Source: Edaphobacter aggregans DSM 19364 (GTDB taxonomy: Bacteria; Acidobacteriota; Terriglobia; Terriglobales; Acidobacteriaceae). Taken from it: a stretch of 45,211 nucleotides of DNA. Under the pieces are notes generated by a model, which worked only from the letters and a program-made list of their open reading frames with translations, was not told the DNA's origin and searched no databases. Shown here one piece after another: positions 15,266-24,408 of the stretch (the first letter of the stretch is position 1; each line of letters opens with the position of its first letter). The position numbers and the translations under genes were made by a program. The stretch lies in contig NZ_JQKI01000051.1 of assembly GCF_000745965.1 (NCBI RefSeq), positions 1 through 45,211 on the forward strand. Direction: 5' to 3'.

Positions 15266-17134
15266 TTGACGCAGGCATCATTCAACGCGGCGAAGCGGCC
15301 AGCAGGCTATCTAACCTTCACTCTCCACGCGCATCTGCCCTATGTCGTCAATCACGGCACATGGCCGCACGGCATGGAGTGGCTGCACGAAGCCGCGGCT
15401 GAGACCTACCTTCCGATGCTGCGCATGCTGCATCGCCTTGAGCGCGACGGAATCCGCTTCCAGTGCAACCTGAACCTTTCCCCGATCCTGCTCGAGCAGC
15501 TGTCGCACCCGGGCTTCGTCACCGAGTTCCCCAACTACCTCGGACGCAAGATCCTCGCCGCACGAGAGGACGAGGCCTACTTCATCCAGTCCGGTGAGAC
15601 CCACCTGGCCGAGACCGCCCGCTTCTGGCACCGCTTCTTCTCCCAGGCTCTCGATGACTTCCATGCCCTCAACGGAGACATCGTCGCCGGCTTCCGCCAC
15701 TTCAATGACATCGGTCTGATCGAGGTCATCACCTGCGGCGCCACCCACGGCTACATGCCGCTGCTGGGGACCGATGAGAGCGTGCGTGCCCAGGTCCGCG
15801 TCGCCGTCGAGACGCACAAGCGCCACATGGGCCGCCATCCCCGCGGCATCTGGGCGCCGGAGTGCGGCTACCGCCCGGCGGGCTTCTGGAACTATCCCGT
15901 CGCCATGGCGGACGGCTCGCCCACGCCCCCAGGCTTCGATCGCATCGGCTTCGAGGAGGCCCTCTCCGAGAGCGATATCGAGTTCTTCTTCGTCGATACT
16001 CACCTGGTCGAGCAAGGCCAGCGCGTGCCTTCGCCCTACGAGCTGCGCAACGGCGCTGTGCCCACCGACGAGCAGCTGATCGCCATGACGCACAGCGGCC
16101 ACCGATCGCTCTACCAGCCCTACTTCGTCGACGGCCCCTACGACAAGCGCTACGCGACCACGATCTTCCCGCGCGATCCGCGCACCGGCATCCAGGTCTG
16201 GTCCGGCGACTCCGGCTACCCCGGCGACGGCGTCTATCTCGACTTCCACAAGAAGCGCTGGCCCGGCGGTCATCGCTACTGGCGCGTCACCGGCTCCAAG
16301 GTGGACATGGGCGACAAGCAACCCTACTACCCGCAGGAGGCCGCCGACCGCGTCCAGTCCCACGCCTCGCACTTCGTGCACCTCGTCTACGAGGCCCTCA
16401 AGTCCGGCTTCAACGACTCCATTCCACCCATCCTTTGCTCGCCATTCGACGCCGAGCTCTTCGGCCACTGGTGGTTCGAAGGAGCGCTGTGGCTCGAAGC
16501 CATTGCCCGCATCCTGCACGACTACGACACCGGCATCCAGATGATCTCCTGCGCTGAGTACCTCGATCTCTATCCGCGCGCAGGCTTCATCGCCCTGCCC
16601 GAGGGCTCCTGGGGAGCGGGCGGCGGCCACGAGGTCTGGATGAATCCCGACACCAGCTGGACCTACACCCACATCTACCCGGCCGAGCTATTCACGCGCG
16701 AGATGGTGACCGCAGGCAAATGGCGCGAATCCGAACTCGGCCGTCGCATCGCGAAGCAGCTCTGCCGCGAGCTTCTGCTGCTTGAGTCCTCGGACTGGCA
16801 GTTCCTCGTCACCACAGGCGCCGCGCGCGACTACGCCGAGACTCGCTTCACTACGCACAACGATCAGTTCAACGAGGTCAAGAGCATCTGGCAGACCTTC
16901 GAGTCCACCGGGCAGCTTATCGCCGTCCAGGAGGCCCGGCTGGCCGAGATCGAACGCCGCGACAGTGTCTTCCCCGACATCGACCCCGGAATGTGGGCAG
17001 CCGGAGCCCGTGAAGAGCGCTACCAGGCTCCGCTAAGCGAAACTCTCGCTGTCAGGCCACAGGCTCGGACCCTTGCCAAGCCACCCGCCTCCGTTCCAGC
17101 GACACCACCTCCGGCAGTCACAAAGTTTGAATAG
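15266..17134 (+). CDS. GH57 family 1,4-alpha-glucan branching protein
   Basis: A 622-residue glycoside hydrolase family 57 protein. HAHLPYV (21-27) is the first GH57 region, GIWAPECGY carries the nucleophile E199, and SPFDAELFGHWWFEG carries the acid/base D395; the HWWFEG block and the C-terminal domain match GH57 branching enzymes, which create alpha-1,6 branches in glycogen-like glucans. The last 60 residues are Pro/Ala-rich and probably disordered. The start is TTG at 15266 with GAGG 8 bases before. Nineteen bp later a membrane protein gene starts, so a three-gene operon is likely. No glycogen synthase lies nearby. Confidence 0.9.
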   Translation: MTQASFNAAKRPAGYLTFTLHAHLPYVVNHGTWPHGMEWLHEAAAETYLPMLRMLHRLERDGIRFQCNLNLSPILLEQLSHPGFVTEFPNYLGRKILAAREDEAYFIQSGETHLAETARFWHRFFSQALDDFHALNGDIVAGFRHFNDIGLIEVITCGATHGYMPLLGTDESVRAQVRVAVETHKRHMGRHPRGIWAPECGYRPAGFWNYPVAMADGSPTPPGFDRIGFEEALSESDIEFFFVDTHLVEQGQRVPSPYELRNGAVPTDEQLIAMTHSGHRSLYQPYFVDGPYDKRYATTIFPRDPRTGIQVWSGDSGYPGDGVYLDFHKKRWPGGHRYWRVTGSKVDMGDKQPYYPQEAADRVQSHASHFVHLVYEALKSGFNDSIPPILCSPFDAELFGHWWFEGALWLEAIARILHDYDTGIQMISCAEYLDLYPRAGFIALPEGSWGAGGGHEVWMNPDTSWTYTHIYPAELFTREMVTAGKWRESELGRRIAKQLCRELLLLESSDWQFLVTTGAARDYAETRFTTHNDQFNEVKSIWQTFESTGQLIAVQEARLAEIERRDSVFPDIDPGMWAAGAREERYQAPLSETLAVRPQARTLAKPPASVPATPPPAVTKFE

Positions 17135-17153
17135 GCAGCTCTAAAATGGAGCG

Positions 17154-17972
17154 GTGGCCAGCGACGCAAAATCTCCTCTTGCTCTCTGGCACCTTCTCTC
17201 GCTCGACGCCCCCACGGTCGCAGCCCTGTGGACGTGGTTCATAGCAGCGGCCTGCCGCGTTCATCTTCCCCTCCTCTCAATACTCGCCATGACAGCCGCA
17301 GTCTGGACGCTCTACGCCTCCGACCGGCTGCTTGACGCGCGGTTTTCTAATCCGGACGCGCTCGAGGCCCGCCATCACTTTCACCATCGCCACCGCACAG
17401 CCTTTCTTGCGGGAATCGGCTGCTCCTCCGTGCTCCTCGCGGCGCTGCTCCCACACATCCCGCAGAAGGCGATCCATCTCTACCTCGCCCTCGGAGGCCT
17501 CGTCTTCGGCTACTTCGTCCTCATTCATGCCTCCGACAGCGCCCATCGCCTGCCGAAGGAGATCGCCGTCGGCGTCTGCTTCGCCGCAGCCGTCTTCATC
17601 CCCACCGTCTCACGCGAACCCGCGCTGCGGCCGGTGCTGCTCGCGCCAGCGCTTCTCTTCGCTGCACTCTGCAGCCTCAACTGTCTGTTCATCTACACCT
17701 GGGAACATCCCGCGCCGGCCCGCCAGTCAACGCATCCCATCACCGCGTTCGCTCTAAAGCGTCTGCCTGCATTCACCATCGCCGTTGCGACGACAAGCGC
17801 TTCGCTAGCCATCTTCGACCACGCACACTCGCCCATCTACTCTGCGATCGCCATCTCGGCGATAACACTGCTCCTGCTTCACCGGTGGCGCAACCGCCAC
17901 GCCGAGCTCACCCTGCGAACCGCCGCCGACCTCGCGCTTCTCACCCCTGCGCTCTTTCTCGCGTTCCTATGA
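17154..17972 (+). CDS. UbiA-like polytopic membrane protein
   Basis: A 272-residue protein with eight or nine hydrophobic segments. YASDRLLDARF after the second segment and a basic H/R-rich loop (EARHHFHHRHR) resemble the first Asp-rich motif of UbiA prenyltransferases, and LPKEIAVG sits where their second motif would be, but the second Asp cluster is not canonical. Related UbiA-like proteins exist in planctomycetes and acidobacteria without known substrates. GTG start at 17154, GGAG 5 bases upstream. Its stop overlaps the next gene (ATGA), so the two proteins are probably made together; a membrane lipid or quinone substrate is plausible but unproven. Confidence 0.6.
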   Translation: MASDAKSPLALWHLLSLDAPTVAALWTWFIAAACRVHLPLLSILAMTAAVWTLYASDRLLDARFSNPDALEARHHFHHRHRTAFLAGIGCSSVLLAALLPHIPQKAIHLYLALGGLVFGYFVLIHASDSAHRLPKEIAVGVCFAAAVFIPTVSREPALRPVLLAPALLFAALCSLNCLFIYTWEHPAPARQSTHPITAFALKRLPAFTIAVATTSASLAIFDHAHSPIYSAIAISAITLLLLHRWRNRHAELTLRTAADLALLTPALFLAFL

Positions 17973-18631
17973 CAGCAGGCGCTCCCAACTTCGACCGCAT
18001 CGCCCGTCCGTATCGCGCGCTCGAATACTTCACGCTGGGCTATTCGCTCGAACGAGCCCGGCTGCACTTTCTCCCGCGGCTGCTCACAGCGCGCAACGCT
18101 CTCGTCCTCGGGGACGGCGACGGGCGCTTCCTCGCCCAACTGCTCTCGGCAAACCCGGGCCTCCATGCCACCGCAGTCGACACCAGCGCCGCGATGCTGC
18201 ATCTCCTCCGCAAGCGCTGCGCTCCCTACGCCGATCGCCTCCAGACCCAGCATACCGACGCCCTCACGTGGATGCCCACAGCCCCTCAGCCCTACGATCT
18301 CGTCGTCACTCACTTCTTCCTCGACTGCCTCACGCAGCCGCAGCTGAACTCCCTCGTCGAAAGAATCACACCGGAACTAGCACCCGGCGCCATCTGGGTC
18401 ATCTCCGACTTTCAAGTCCCGGCCAACGCGCTCCGCATTCCAGCACGCCTCTTCATCGACTGCCTCTATCTGGCCTTCCGCATCCTCACCGGCCTTCGTA
18501 CCAGCCGGCTCCCCGTCCACGAGGCGCCTCTCACTCAGTCCGGCTTCACCTGTATCGCGCGCCAAACGTATCTGGGCGGACTCCTGATTGCCGAGCTCTG
18601 GCAGACTGATCCCCTGCAGAACCCATCCTGA
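17969..18631 (+). CDS. Class I SAM-dependent methyltransferase
   Basis: A 220-residue protein with a Rossmann-type methyltransferase core. ALVLGDGDGRF (about 44-54) is motif I, AVDTSAAML the acidic end of strand 2, and DALTWMP and DLVVTHFFLD the following strands. The substrate is unknown. The ATG at 17969 overlaps the stop of the UbiA-like gene by four bases. The frame also runs open upstream through the membrane gene, but that part is shadow. With the coupled membrane protein it may modify a lipid; this is inference from position only. Confidence 0.85.
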   Translation: MTAGAPNFDRIARPYRALEYFTLGYSLERARLHFLPRLLTARNALVLGDGDGRFLAQLLSANPGLHATAVDTSAAMLHLLRKRCAPYADRLQTQHTDALTWMPTAPQPYDLVVTHFFLDCLTQPQLNSLVERITPELAPGAIWVISDFQVPANALRIPARLFIDCLYLAFRILTGLRTSRLPVHEAPLTQSGFTCIARQTYLGGLLIAELWQTDPLQNPS

Positions 18632-18706
18632 CGCAATTCGCCCAACCGGCACCCACGCGGCCGGATTTTGGCATCACACAGAAAGCACAGCGATTGCCCT
18701 ATACCT

Positions 18707-20824
18707 ATGATCCGTCCCGCTCTCGCCGCCGCGCTTCTGCTCTCTGCTCCTCTCGCGCTCGCCCAGCTCAGCGTCGCCACCAACTCCTCAAACGGAGAGC
18801 CGCTCTCCGAGCGCGTCGTCGCCTACACCATCGACGCTCGCCTCGACACGGACAAGAAGACGCTCGACGCCACCGAGTCCCTCACCTATCGCAACCTCAC
18901 CGGCCAGCCGCTCACCACCTTTCCGTTTCACCTCTACCTCAACGCCTTCCGGCCCCAGTCCACCTTCACCGCCGAGACCCGCGCGACCGGCGGCGTTCGC
19001 GACTCCATCAGCGACGACTACCCCGCCGAGAAGACCGGCGGCATCACGCTCGCGCACATCGAAGCCGACGGCTACGGCGACCTCACAACCTCCCTGCGCT
19101 TCACGGCGCCCGACGACGGCAACCTCGAGGACCACACCGTTGCCGAGATCACCCTGCCGCGTCCGCTCGCCCCCAACGACTCCATCACCTTCCACTTCGT
19201 CTTCCACGACAAGTTCCCCCTCTCCGTCGCGCGCAACGGCTATAAGCGGGACTTCATCATGGGCGGGCAGTGGTTCCCCAAGCTCGGCGTCTTCTGGCAC
19301 GGCGCCTGGAACTGTCACCAGTACCACGCCACCACCGAGTTCTTCTCCGACTTCGGAACTTACAACGTCCGCCTCACCGTGCCGCGCAACTACATCGTCG
19401 GAGCCAGCGGCGTTCCCACCGGCAACCAGCCCAACTCCGATGGCACCAAAACCCTCAGCTTCTACGGCGAAGACATCCACGACTTCGCCTTCGCGGCCAG
19501 CCCGCACTTCGTCACCACCGACGCGATCTATCTCTCCTCGCTCGGACCCGTGCAGATTCACATCCTCGCCCTCACCGCGCATCCTCACATCGCCCAGCGA
19601 TATCTCGCGATCACCCGTGCTTCCCTTCAGCAGTACGAGCGGCGCTACGGCCCCTATCCCTACAAGGTCATTACCATCATCGACCCCGAGCCCGGCGCCC
19701 AGATGGAGGGCATGGAATACCCAACCCTCGTCACCGCCGACGGCAGCTGGTGGGGAGCCTTCGACGCCGCCGAAGTAACCATCGTGCATGAGTTCGGCCA
19801 CCAGTACTGGTACGGTATGGTCGCCACCAATGAGGCCGAAGAGGCGTGGCTCGACGAAGGCATCAACTCCTACACCGAAGTCAAGATTCTCGCGGCCATC
19901 CTCGGCGACAAAACCTCCAACCTCAACCGGCGCTACGCGAACCTCGGCGATGACTCCTACCAGCGCATCTCCTACCTCCTGGCCCCCAACCTCGACCCCG
20001 TCACGCGCCCGCCCTGGAAGTTCCGCAACAGCACCTCCTACGGCGCCGTCACCTACGGCAAATCGGCCACCCTGCTCTCCACGCTGGAGGGCATCATCGG
20101 CCGCGACACCATGGACGAGGCCATGCGCACCTACTTCGAGCGCTACCGCTTCACGCACCCCACCACAGAGGACTTTCTCCGCACCATCGAGCAGGTCGCC
20201 GTTGCCCGCGGCAAGGCGGTGGCAGGCAGACCTCACGAGACCTCCGTTGCGAATCAAGCTGCCATCCTGAGCGAGGTGACCGGGAGCTCAGTCGAAGGAT
20301 CCGCGGCTCCCTCAGTTCAACCTCAGCCCTTCCCTACGAGCCCACCGCTCAATGCCTCCGGCCTGCCAGACTTCGCAACGGCGCCCGTCGTCAACTCCAG
20401 CCTGCGCCCCTTCCTCAACCAGGCCGTGTACGGCACGCAGGTGCTCGACTACACCATAGACAGCTTCTCCTCCGACCCGCTGCCGGGCCCGCATGGCTCA
20501 ACACCGTCCCAATTCCGTTCCACCATCTATCTCCGCCGTCGCGGCGACTTCATCCTCCCCGTCACCGCACAGGTCATCTTCGACGACGGCACCCGACTCC
20601 GCGAGCGTTGGGACGGCGTCGACCGCTGGACGCGCTTTACCTACACTCGCAACGCGAAGGTCCTCTCGGTCGAACTCGACCCCGACCACGTCGCCCCACT
20701 CGATCGCGACCTGTTTAACAACAGCGTTACGACACGCCCGGACCCAATCCCAGCCCGCAAGCTCACCTCGCTCTGGGTGCTGTTTCAGCAGCTCGCAGCA
20801 CAGCTCACTGCCTGGATCGTCTGA
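18707..20824 (+). CDS. M1-family metallopeptidase, secreted
   Basis: A 705-residue peptidase of the aminopeptidase N (M1) family. A signal peptide (MIRPALAAALLLSAPLALA) is followed by the beta-sandwich domain and a gluzincin domain with H361-E-F-G-H365 and the third ligand E384 18 residues on (EAWLDEG); MEGMEYP (about 325-331) replaces GAMEN, the usual N-terminal-binding motif. It probably digests peptides in the periplasm. A family B repeat is translated in the C-terminal third (nucleotides 20262-20304), probably in a linker before the last domain. ATG 18707 was chosen over upstream TTG 18668 because it yields the signal peptide. Confidence 0.9.
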   Translation: MIRPALAAALLLSAPLALAQLSVATNSSNGEPLSERVVAYTIDARLDTDKKTLDATESLTYRNLTGQPLTTFPFHLYLNAFRPQSTFTAETRATGGVRDSISDDYPAEKTGGITLAHIEADGYGDLTTSLRFTAPDDGNLEDHTVAEITLPRPLAPNDSITFHFVFHDKFPLSVARNGYKRDFIMGGQWFPKLGVFWHGAWNCHQYHATTEFFSDFGTYNVRLTVPRNYIVGASGVPTGNQPNSDGTKTLSFYGEDIHDFAFAASPHFVTTDAIYLSSLGPVQIHILALTAHPHIAQRYLAITRASLQQYERRYGPYPYKVITIIDPEPGAQMEGMEYPTLVTADGSWWGAFDAAEVTIVHEFGHQYWYGMVATNEAEEAWLDEGINSYTEVKILAAILGDKTSNLNRRYANLGDDSYQRISYLLAPNLDPVTRPPWKFRNSTSYGAVTYGKSATLLSTLEGIIGRDTMDEAMRTYFERYRFTHPTTEDFLRTIEQVAVARGKAVAGRPHETSVANQAAILSEVTGSSVEGSAAPSVQPQPFPTSPPLNASGLPDFATAPVVNSSLRPFLNQAVYGTQVLDYTIDSFSSDPLPGPHGSTPSQFRSTIYLRRRGDFILPVTAQVIFDDGTRLRERWDGVDRWTRFTYTRNAKVLSVELDPDHVAPLDRDLFNNSVTTRPDPIPARKLTSLWVLFQQLAAQLTAWIV
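20262..20304 (+). repeat. Family B repeat inside the M1 peptidase gene
   Basis: CCATCCTGAGCGAGGTGACC then ...GTCGAAGGATCCGCGG. It is read as AILSE...VEGSAAPS, the same frame as the copy in the 24409 gene. Confidence 0.75.
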
Positions 20825-20857
20825 ACCAACCTTCGAAAGGAAAGAGCCCGCAACCTC

Positions 20858-22144
20858 ATGCCCCGAACCCGCAGCATCTTGATCCACGGTCTTGGCATCG
20901 CTCTTCGCCGCTTCCCGGCATTTCTGTGGACCTACGCCTTCAACCTCGTGCTCGCCCTTGCCTTCTGCCTGCCGCTCAAGGTGCAGCTCTCGAACCTGCT
21001 CGATCACTCGCTCGCCGCGCAGCGCCTCTCCTCCGGCTTCGATCTCGGCACGATGGCAACCGCGGCCATGCGCCTCCATGAAGGCAGCCCAGGCCAGGCC
21101 AGTTCCATCACCAGCCACGCCTCCGTCCCGCTCTACCTCCTGCTCTACTTCCTGCTCGTCCCTGGAACCCTCCACTGCTACCTCACCCGCAGCCACACTC
21201 GTCTCAGCACACTCATCCGTCAGGGGCTGCTGCACTTCTGGCGATTCGTCCGCATCACGCTGCTCACCCTGCTCGCAGCGTTCTTCCTGCTCGGCCCGCT
21301 CGCCGTGCTTCAGCAGCGCTGGGCCCGCTTCGTCGACGACCGCTTCGTCGGTAGCACTGCTCTTATCCTCACGTTCGCCGGGCTCCTCGTCGTTCTGCTC
21401 GCCGCCACCCTGCTGCGGCTCTACTTCGATCTCGTCGAAGCCTATACCGTCCAGCTTGGAACCCACCTGAGGCCCAGCGGCAAGCCCGACCGCCGCGTTC
21501 GCCGCACGCTTGCACCCGCCTTCCGCCTTCTTCGCAATCACCTCGCCCGCGCATGGCTTGTCTTTCTCCTGCTCGCGGCCCTGGGAGCGATCGCCGCTTT
21601 CCTCTCCGGACGCACGGCCATGCACATGCTCGCCCAGCCCCGCGTCTGGCCCCTCTTCCTCGTTGCCCAGCTCGGTCTCTTCCTCATGCTCTTCACCCGC
21701 TTCTGGCAGCGTGGAGCCGAGACCGCCCTCATCCTCCAGCACCCGATCCTCTCCGAGGAGGCCTCTCCCATGAAACAGGAGATCCCGCGACAAGAGATCC
21801 CGCCCTCCGCCCCGCCCGTCACACAACAGACTGTCGCACCGCCGGCTCCCTCCGGCCCTCAGACTCCGGTTCGCGACCCACTCGACCGCCCTCGGCACAT
21901 CGAGATGATCTATAACCCCGACCCCCTCACACCGCTCTACCCCGCGCCGCTCTCACCCGACGATACCTTCGCCTCTCTCTCCTCCCCGGAGCCGAAACTC
22001 CCCCCTGCGCCTCCTCCGCCCTCCCCCGATCCCATTCCAAATCCCGAGCCCGCCGCGCCCTCGCTCGATGAGCCCGACCCCGGAGTCTTTCACCACGACC
22101 CTCAAAAACCAGCTCCGCAAAAGCCAGACCCGCCGAAGCCCTGA
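20858..22144 (+). CDS. Polytopic membrane protein with long Pro-rich cytoplasmic tail
   Basis: A 428-residue protein of unrecognised family. The first 285 residues have about six hydrophobic segments (near 17-37, 92-110, 133-155, 163-190, 227-250, 258-280) separated by basic loops (RRVRRTLAP). Residues 290-428 are low-complexity, rich in Pro, Asp and Lys (PPAPPPPSPDPIP..., QKPAPQKPDPPKP), and likely disordered. It begins 33 bp after the M1 peptidase stop, so it may share its transcript. AAAGGAAAG lies about 15 bases upstream of the ATG. No enzyme motif was seen; a scaffold role for the tail is a guess. Confidence 0.7.
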   Translation: MPRTRSILIHGLGIALRRFPAFLWTYAFNLVLALAFCLPLKVQLSNLLDHSLAAQRLSSGFDLGTMATAAMRLHEGSPGQASSITSHASVPLYLLLYFLLVPGTLHCYLTRSHTRLSTLIRQGLLHFWRFVRITLLTLLAAFFLLGPLAVLQQRWARFVDDRFVGSTALILTFAGLLVVLLAATLLRLYFDLVEAYTVQLGTHLRPSGKPDRRVRRTLAPAFRLLRNHLARAWLVFLLLAALGAIAAFLSGRTAMHMLAQPRVWPLFLVAQLGLFLMLFTRFWQRGAETALILQHPILSEEASPMKQEIPRQEIPPSAPPVTQQTVAPPAPSGPQTPVRDPLDRPRHIEMIYNPDPLTPLYPAPLSPDDTFASLSSPEPKLPPAPPPPSPDPIPNPEPAAPSLDEPDPGVFHHDPQKPAPQKPDPPKP

Positions 22145-22190
22145 CCTCCGTGGCAGTTCGGCCTCCCTGGTCTAAAATGATTACAGGACT

Positions 22191-22727
22191 ATGAATCTCT
22201 TCTTCCTTCGGCACGCCTCCGCCGGCTTGAGACGCGCCAACCCTCTGCTCGACGTCAAACGGCCGCTCGACAAGGACGGTAAGCGCCAGTGCCTGCACCT
22301 CGCCCACGTCCTCAACGAGCTGAAGATTCAGTTCGATCTCGTCGTCTCCAGCCCGCTCAAGCGCAGCCTGCAGACCGCCTCGCTCGTCGGAACCGAGACC
22401 GGCTACGAGTCCCAGATCCTTCTCTCGGACGCCCTCGCCCCCGAGGCCGGCCTCCGCGACTTCCAGAAGCTGCTCTCCGAGTGCCGCGACTACGAGAACC
22501 TGCTCGTCGTCGGCCACAACCCGAACCTCAGCCAGTTCCTCGCTTCGATCCTCGTCTCTCCCACGGCAACGTCGCTTCCGCACGTTCGCCTGCGCAAGGG
22601 CTCGCTCGCCCGCGTCTCCATTGCCCGCGGCCCGTCTACGCTCCAGTGGCTGCTCGATCCGCGCACCGTCCGCGCGCTTTACACGACCTCGACGAACAGC
22701 TCGCGCCGGAAGACCTCTCGAAAGTAA
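22191..22727 (+). CDS. sixA: Phosphohistidine phosphatase SixA-type
   Basis: A 178-residue histidine-phosphatase superfamily member. FFLRHASAG gives the RHG-type motif with nucleophile H8, PLDKDGKRQ and VVSSPLKRSLQTA carry the phosphate-binding arginine region, and LLVVGHNPN the second catalytic histidine. SixA removes phosphate from histidine residues of phosphorelay proteins in E. coli; the substrate here is unknown. The last 49 bp overlap the end of the convergent ppx gene. Confidence 0.88.
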   Translation: MNLFFLRHASAGLRRANPLLDVKRPLDKDGKRQCLHLAHVLNELKIQFDLVVSSPLKRSLQTASLVGTETGYESQILLSDALAPEAGLRDFQKLLSECRDYENLLVVGHNPNLSQFLASILVSPTATSLPHVRLRKGSLARVSIARGPSTLQWLLDPRTVRALYTTSTNSSRRKTSRK

Positions 22728-24265
22728 GCGGCCTCTTTTTTCAGCGACCAGGCCTCAAGCTCCGCCCCGCCGCGCCCCGGAACCAGCTCCAGCAGTACGC
22801 GCTTCGGGTACACGTGCACACGCATCTGCACCACGGCGCTCGCACGGTCCTGGTTCACCGCCGCCGCCAGCCGGAGCAGCACAATCGCCCGCACCACATT
22901 CGTGTGCTCCTCCAGCGGAATCGTCCGCATCACCCGGTCCATCGCGTCCGGACGCGTCTTGCCCAGGTAACGCGCCAGCGCGCTCACAATCGCTCTCTGC
23001 TCCGGCGAAAAGCCGAAGATCTCCGAGTTCGCAATGATGTACTGCGCGTGCCGATGATATCCCTGGTGGTTCATGAACTTGCCCACGTCCTGCATCATCG
23101 CCGCCGACTCAAGCCACAGCCTGTACTCCTCCGGCAACTCGTGCACGCGCGTCATCGCGTTGAACAGCTCCACTACATGCTGCCGCACCGGCTCCACGCG
23201 ACGCAGCTCGATGGCGTAGCGCTGGCACACCTCCAGCACGCCTGCCCAGCGTTCGCTCTCGATCTTCTGGTGCACCGAGGCCCGCAGGTCCACGTCGCCC
23301 AACATCTGCGCCAGAATGCCGTCGCGCAGCCCAAGCGACGAGTAGCGGAACGACCTCAGCCCGAAGCGCTCCATCGCGCTCGCATATACCAGCGCGCCAC
23401 CCACGATGATCTCCGACCGCCGCGGCCCGATGCCGGGAATCGCCGCCCTCTGCTCGTCGCGCAGCTTCACCAGCCTGTCGGACAGCGCGCGCACCTCATC
23501 GGCAGTCGCCGTCAGCTCGCCCACGTGCTCCAGGCGCCGCTTGGCCAGTGTCCGTTTCTTCCCCTTCGCGGCGGTCTTCTTGCGCGCAAACCCGCTCGCC
23601 TCGGCCAGCGCAGCCGCCGTCCCCGAAGTCGCAATCACCAGCGCGGCGCGCGGCGCGCCAATCCTCCGCTCCGCCTTCTTCAGCTCGCGATCGATGAACT
23701 GCTTCAGCCGAGCCACATCATCCTTGGTCGGCGGATCGATCGTCAAAAACTCCTGCTGCAGCCGCACCGCTCCCAGGGGCATGCTGGCCATCGTTTTGAT
23801 GCGCCCGCCCTCCGACAGCGTCACCTCGCAGCTTCCTCCGCCCAGGTCGATCAGCACGCAGCGGCCGCGCGCGCCAACCTCGTGTGTCACCACGCCCAGG
23901 TGAATCAGCCTTCCCTCTTCCAGCCCCGAGATCACCTCGACGTTCCATCCCGTCGCCGACCGCACCCACTCCGTAAAGGCCTCGGCATTGCGCGCATCGC
24001 GCATAGCGCTCGTCGCCACCACGCGCACCTTGTCGGCAACGTGCATCTGCACGGCCTTGTGAAAGCGCTTCAACGCGCGAATCGTGGCCGCCATGGCCTC
24101 CGGCGAGATCACGCCCGTCTGAAAGACGCTCTCGCCCAGCCGCGTCACTTCACGGTCCTCGTGCAGCGTCTTCAGCCGGTGCATCTGCACCGCGGCAATC
24201 TTCAGACGGCACGAATTGGACCCAATATCAATCGCGGCAAACGTCGGCATCTCTCTTTTCGGCAC
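22679..24265 (-). CDS. ppx: Exopolyphosphatase / GppA family phosphatase
   Basis: A 528-residue member of the Ppx/GppA ASKHA family. DIGSNSCRL (about 13-21) and IDLGGGSCEV (about 147-156) are the two phosphate loops; TSAMRDA follows the first. After the ASKHA domains there is an HD-like C-terminal domain (from about 320) with MMQDVGKFMNHQGYH. A lysine-rich loop (ARKKTAAKGKKR) around 226-245 is unusual. It would hydrolyse polyphosphate or pppGpp. Its 3' end overlaps sixA tail to tail. Confidence 0.92.
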   Translation of the reverse strand: MPKREMPTFAAIDIGSNSCRLKIAAVQMHRLKTLHEDREVTRLGESVFQTGVISPEAMAATIRALKRFHKAVQMHVADKVRVVATSAMRDARNAEAFTEWVRSATGWNVEVISGLEEGRLIHLGVVTHEVGARGRCVLIDLGGGSCEVTLSEGGRIKTMASMPLGAVRLQQEFLTIDPPTKDDVARLKQFIDRELKKAERRIGAPRAALVIATSGTAAALAEASGFARKKTAAKGKKRTLAKRRLEHVGELTATADEVRALSDRLVKLRDEQRAAIPGIGPRRSEIIVGGALVYASAMERFGLRSFRYSSLGLRDGILAQMLGDVDLRASVHQKIESERWAGVLEVCQRYAIELRRVEPVRQHVVELFNAMTRVHELPEEYRLWLESAAMMQDVGKFMNHQGYHRHAQYIIANSEIFGFSPEQRAIVSALARYLGKTRPDAMDRVMRTIPLEEHTNVVRAIVLLRLAAAVNQDRASAVVQMRVHVYPKRVLLELVPGRGGAELEAWSLKKEAAYFREVFRRELFVEVV

Positions 24266-24408
24266 CTCAAAATCTCAAAATCCCACCACTAGCAAGATAC
24301 ATCCCCACAAACAACTTTCCGTAAGCGGAGCGCCTTCAAACCCCGCCCGCCAACCGCCGAGCCGTCGATTTATCTGTCTTACCCATTTATCCTGTAAAGA
24401 GCGTTCTC

